Shown here: positions 63,976 through 64,000 of the stretch, one piece after another
Numbering within the stretch: the stretch's first letter is position 1
Layout: each line of letters starts with the position of its first letter
Position numbers and translations under genes: made by a program
The notes under the pieces: model-generated
Database searches by the model: none
Seen by the model: only the letters and a program-made list of their open reading frames with translations
What the model was told of the DNA's origin: nothing
Assembly (NCBI GenBank): GCA_023212725.1
Contig: JALBYF010000030.1
Location: 62,001-126,000 of the forward strand
Length of the DNA: 64,000 nt
From: Tranzscheliella williamsii
Taxonomy: Eukaryota; Basidiomycota; Ustilaginomycetes; Ustilaginales; Ustilaginaceae
Direction: 5' to 3'

Positions 63976-64000
63976 CCCCCCATACCCACCACCCACCTCT

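Overview
This is nuclear DNA from a fungus, most likely a basidiomycete of the smut lineage (Ustilaginomycotina). Three observations support that. Genes are dense, lie on both strands and are GC-rich. Introns are few and short (GTAAGT/GTACGT donors, CAG/TAG acceptors), unlike the many introns per gene of mushroom-type basidiomycetes. The gene content is a eukaryotic housekeeping set: Rac GTPase, RAVE subunit, mitoribosome proteins, Kre6-type GH16. The species is not determined. No rRNA, tRNA, CRISPR array, transposase or virus-like gene was recognised.

Layout. 0.8-10.5 kb: an unrecognised disordered protein (+), ribosomal protein eS28 with a 14-nt exon (+), a UPF0303/HbpS-like protein (-), Rac1 (+) and a UBE2O-like E2 (-). 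11-26.9 kb: the V-ATPase assembly factor Rav1 (+), mitochondrial acyl carrier protein (-) divergent from mitoribosomal bL17m (+), a PPR protein (+) and a PH-domain protein (+). 27-39.3 kb: a membrane-anchored heme oxygenase (-), a Bin3/MePCE-type RNA methyltransferase (-), an RRM-like protein (+), the mitoribosome factor Rsm22 (-) and the inner nuclear membrane protein Ima1 (+). 40-46.6 kb: fumarase (+), the mitoribosome GTPase Mtg1 (-) and carnitine acetyltransferase (-). 46.6-49.9 kb is gene-poor. 49.9-54.8 kb holds a 1593-residue membrane NRPS-like enzyme. 56-64 kb: an M1 aminopeptidase (+), an unrecognised tubby/LURP-like protein (-) and a Kre6/Skn1 GH16 protein (+).

Theme. Many genes act in mitochondria: ACP, bL17m, the PPR protein, Rsm22, Mtg1, fumarase, carnitine acetyltransferase and possibly one aminopeptidase isoform. 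Three of them (fumarase, carnitine acetyltransferase, aminopeptidase) show sequence arrangements that could give dual targeting through alternative starts or first exons.

The most unusual gene is the NRPS-like enzyme at 49923-54784. It has an acyl-CoA-synthetase-like adenylation domain, a carrier domain and three membrane-segment plus left-handed beta-helix units. This is the layout of the Pls/PosA family, which includes epsilon-poly-lysine synthetase. It has no recognisable biosynthetic neighbours, and its substrate and product are unknown.
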